Below, piece by piece: positions 5,103-7,006 of a stretch of DNA of 7,006 bases. The notes beneath the pieces are model-generated. The model ran no database searches and had not been told where the DNA came from. It saw nothing but the letters and a program-made list of their open reading frames with translations. How positions within the stretch are numbered: position 1 is the first letter of the stretch; the number at the start of each line of letters is the position of its first letter. Origin of the DNA: CAYJOG01 sp964371695 [NCBI: uncultured bacterium] (lineage in GTDB: Bacteria > CAYJOG01); contig CAYJOG010000044.1 in NCBI GenBank assembly GCA_964371695.1, positions 1-7,006 of the forward strand. The letters are read 5' to 3'. A program made the translations under genes and the position numbers.

Positions 5103-5131
5103 CCCTCTCCCATGCAAAGCACGGGAGAGGG
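5103..5131 (-). terminator. 9-bp hairpin downstream of the membrane-protein gene
   Basis: CCCTCTCCC (5103-5111) pairs exactly with GGGAGAGGG (5123-5131). Inside, TGC and GCA can pair again around AAA after one mismatch. It lies 36 bases past the stop of the minus-strand membrane protein and could end its transcript, though no T tract follows on that strand. Confidence 0.45.
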
Positions 5132-5167
5132 AACTGTTTCGATGTGCATAAATTTCTTCAAAATGAA

Positions 5168-6100
5168 CTATTCCCGCCACACCAGCACGGGCCACAGGGC
5201 AAACAGGCCCGCCAGCAGCGTGGCGGCGGGGGGCCACAGCAGGCCCCCCGGCACTGGCTCAAAACCCCGCAGGCCCACCAGAAAACCCAGCAGCCCCGCC
5301 AGCCCGGCCCCCATCACGGTGGCCAGCAGCAGCATCAGCATCATGTTGAGCTTGCGCAGGGGCGCGCCCCCTTCGCCCACCGGCGGCAGCGGCCCCACGC
5401 CAAAAGGCCGTGAAAACTCGCCGGGGGGCGCGTCTGCCGCCTGCCACAGCGACAACACCTGATGCAGATGGGCCTGCTGCTGGCGGTTGGCCGTGGCGTC
5501 CAGCCCCTCGCCCGATGAAAAACAGATTTCCCGGTCCTCTCCCAGTCCCTGATCCTGTACCCGCAGGCACACCGTGGGGGTGGTGAAAAAATCGGGCATG
5601 GTGAAGCCCCAGTCCACCCCCGCCACCTGCTGCTGATGCAGCGCAAAACCGTGGTGGTCGCCCACAAATACCAGCCAGGGGCCCAGAATCTGCAAAAACC
5701 CCAGGTCTTCCACCGCCAGGCCATTGTATTGACGCAACACATTCACCGGCGAATAACCCACAAAATGACCGCCAAACCCGGCGGGCAGGCGCTCGTGGCG
5801 CTCCAGGTGATCCAGCAAACTGGCCTTGAGGCGCATCACCCGTTTGCCCACCCGCTCGTGGCGGAACCACAACACCCCCAGGGGGCCGCTCAGCAGCGCC
5901 AGCGTCACGGTGGCCCAGGGCAGGGCGTCGGGCAACACAAAACGGTTGTTGGCCCAGGCCGCCGCCGTGGCCAGCAGGGCGGGGTAAATGAAAATCTCGG
6001 CCAGGGGGGCCAGGGTGAGGCCCATCTGGGCGCGCCGGGTTTCATTCAGAAACCGGTCCTCGCGGGAGGTGTCCAGAAGCGGGGGCGGCAACGTGTCCAT
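5168..6100 (-). CDS. Four-helix integral membrane protein of unknown function
   Basis: I do not recognise this protein. From ATG 6100 it has 310 residues. Two hydrophobic helices lie at about 32-50 and 60-79, then a soluble stretch of roughly 170 residues (80-250), then two more helices at about 252-277 and 286-308, with the C-terminus directly after the last one. The soluble part starts basic and helical (RHERVGKRVMRLK) and continues with alternating hydrophobic strands (around 112-182), which could be a small beta-rich, PH-like or sensor domain; this is inference. Paired helices bracketing one domain suggest a dimeric membrane sensor or scaffold. It begins 19 bases after the methyltransferase stop, so the two are probably co-transcribed. 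An in-frame ATG at 6154 would add 18 residues, overlap the methyltransferase by 35 bases and has a better spaced GAGGG. I prefer 6100 because the extension reads like methyltransferase coding in another frame. Confidence 0.7.
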   Translation of the reverse strand: MDTLPPPLLDTSREDRFLNETRRAQMGLTLAPLAEIFIYPALLATAAAWANNRFVLPDALPWATVTLALLSGPLGVLWFRHERVGKRVMRLKASLLDHLERHERLPAGFGGHFVGYSPVNVLRQYNGLAVEDLGFLQILGPWLVFVGDHHGFALHQQQVAGVDWGFTMPDFFTTPTVCLRVQDQGLGEDREICFSSGEGLDATANRQQQAHLHQVLSLWQAADAPPGEFSRPFGVGPLPPVGEGGAPLRKLNMMLMLLLATVMGAGLAGLLGFLVGLRGFEPVPGGLLWPPAATLLAGLFALWPVLVWRE

Positions 6101-6119
6101 GGTTTGGGGCCAATGCCCC

Positions 6120-6932
6120 TCAGCCCTTTTCCGCCACCACAAACCCCAGGCCATGCACCGTGCCCTCGGTGAACCGCTGCCGCCCCATGAGAAACGACAT
6201 CACATTGCCCTGGCCGAACACGTCAACAAAGTGGCCCACAAAACTGGTCTCGGTGCGTTCATAAAGGTGATAGGGGTTGTGGGGATTGGGGCCGTCAGCC
6301 GCAGCATAGGGCGTGGTGACAATGAGCTGGCCGCCGGGGTTGAGCAGGCTGTGCAGCAGGGGCGTGAGGGTTTCCTGATCCGCACGGGTGAGGTGCTCAA
6401 ACAGCTCGATCATCACGATGGTGTCAAAAGGCCCGGCGGGCAGGTTCTGCGGCACGCGCCCGCACACAAAGGTTCCTTTTTGCGGGTGGCGGAAGTGTTT
6501 GTAGCCATACAGGCAACTGTGATAATCGGCCTCCAGGCTCACCACTTCGCTCACCCAGGGGCTGGCGGCGATGAGGGCGTGGCCGTGGCCGCACCCGGCG
6601 GCGAGTTCCAGCACCCGGCCCCGGTAAATCAGGTTGCACACCTGATAACGCCCCCGGTGACGCCAGGCCACTTTCTCTGGCCCCATCTCGCCGGTGGGGT
6701 CTTCGCCGGGGGGCAGCACATCGAGCGCCGCCACACCCAGTGCCGGGTCATCGTGGGGATAAAACCGCTCCAGGTCGCGCCCGCCCCGCAGCACCCGCCC
6801 GCCGCCGTGGGCGGCCACCCACGCCTCAAAGGCCGACAGGTCGCTGTCCGTGACGGGGCCAGTGTGTTCGGGGGGCGAGGGAGCCACGGCAGAAGTGTAG
6901 CAAGGCGGAGGAGGTTGTGGCGGGGCAGGCAT
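6120..6932 (-). CDS. Class I SAM-dependent methyltransferase
   Basis: This is a predicted cytosolic methyltransferase of 270 residues from ATG 6932. Motif I, VLELAAGCGHG (107-117), is the glycine-rich SAM-binding loop. An acidic residue at the end of the second strand (E134 in VSLEAD) would bind the ribose hydroxyls. FDTIVMIELFEHL (169-181) is the motif IV strand with E176 and H180, and LLNPGGQLIVTTPY (196-209) is the usual NPGG turn and strand. The segment GPEKVAWRHRGRYQVCNLIYRGR just before motif I resembles methyltransferases found in surface-polysaccharide clusters, which hints at a sugar or lipid-linked substrate but does not prove it. The first 26 residues are Pro-rich and unlike the rest, so translation could begin at the GTG for V27 (6854). 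The frame upstream of 6932 has no other start before a stop. It heads a likely two-gene operon with the membrane protein. Confidence 0.8.
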   Translation of the reverse strand: MPAPPQPPPPCYTSAVAPSPPEHTGPVTDSDLSAFEAWVAAHGGGRVLRGGRDLERFYPHDDPALGVAALDVLPPGEDPTGEMGPEKVAWRHRGRYQVCNLIYRGRVLELAAGCGHGHALIAASPWVSEVVSLEADYHSCLYGYKHFRHPQKGTFVCGRVPQNLPAGPFDTIVMIELFEHLTRADQETLTPLLHSLLNPGGQLIVTTPYAAADGPNPHNPYHLYERTETSFVGHFVDVFGQGNVMSFLMGRQRFTEGTVHGLGFVVAEKG

Positions 6933-7006
6933 CTCCCCGGACTTATCCCTCTCTCCTTTATGGGGCTTGTCATGGCCCTCAAGTTGGCGTCATTAACCCC
7001 CAAGCG

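Larger units (their letters stand above)
4827..5167. other. Gene-free convergent intergenic region packed with inverted repeats
   Basis: This is a stretch of about 340 bases between the kinase and the converging membrane-protein gene with no convincing coding sequence. It contains six wholly internal stem-loops plus the one straddling the kinase stop. It mixes GC-rich stems with an AT-rich island near 4994-5030. The segment GGAGGTC at 4924-4930 is complementary to GACCTCC at 4879-4885, which spans the loop of an upstream hairpin, so a pseudoknot or switching structure is possible. It may be a back-to-back terminator region, a dispersed intergenic repeat, or a structured RNA. Confidence 0.6.

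Noticed and set aside
4735-5151. Open frame running from the kinase into the intergenic region, including a TTG at 4933 after GGAGG
   Set aside because: The translated part is Arg- and Pro-rich with no recognisable fold and runs through several perfect hairpins. It looks like non-coding GC-rich sequence.
4827-5167. Integron attC site or CRISPR-like array
   Set aside because: The stems differ from one another with no regular repeat-spacer period, and no complete pair of attC core boxes was found.
4952-5462. Overlapping plus-strand frames rich in Gln, His and Pro opposite the membrane-protein gene
   Set aside because: They are antisense shadows of the minus-strand gene, which has clear membrane helices. 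The plus-strand products have no hydrophobic core.

Overview
The window looks like chromosomal DNA from a Gram-negative bacterium. The signs are a lipoprotein signal peptide, an exported thioredoxin fold, a chemoreceptor-type two-helix membrane sensor, and a sugar kinase of the kind used in Pseudomonadota cell-wall recycling. I cannot name the genus from sequence alone. The repeat-rich acidic lipoprotein and the very GC-rich flanking genes would fit several deeply branching proteobacterial groups.

Layout from left to right: (1) 21-1160, a membrane-anchored PIG-L/LmbE-type zinc deacetylase on the plus strand, very GC-rich, whose true start could lie left of the window. (2) 1295-3686, a block of four plus-strand genes of visibly lower GC: a low-complexity acidic lipoprotein with three Asn-Ala-Cys-Gly-Glu motifs, a peroxiredoxin-like protein with a Cys-Pro-Leu-Cys motif, an exported thioredoxin-fold protein with a Cys-Gly-Thr-Cys motif, and a chemoreceptor-like sensor that stops inside its HAMP domain. 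Inverted repeats lie between or after all of these genes. (3) 3762-4826, an aminoglycoside-phosphotransferase-fold kinase resembling AmgK-type sugar kinases, GC-rich again. (4) 4827-5167, a gene-free stretch that, with the kinase stop, carries seven inverted repeats. Two of these have the same CTCCT loop, and a GGAGGTC segment further on can pair with one of the loops. (5) 6932 to 5168 on the minus strand, a SAM-dependent methyltransferase followed by a four-helix membrane protein of unknown function, probably one operon.

How the genes may fit together: the deacetylase, kinase and methyltransferase are all compatible with sugar or envelope-glycan metabolism, but no pathway partner such as a MurU-type nucleotidyltransferase is present, so this is only a theme. 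The peroxiredoxin-like and thioredoxin-like genes form a plausible thiol-redox pair, one predicted cytosolic and one exported. The most unusual items are the structured convergent intergenic region, the cysteine-motif lipoprotein, and the sensor without an output domain. I found no tRNA, rRNA, CRISPR array, transposase or complete mobile element.
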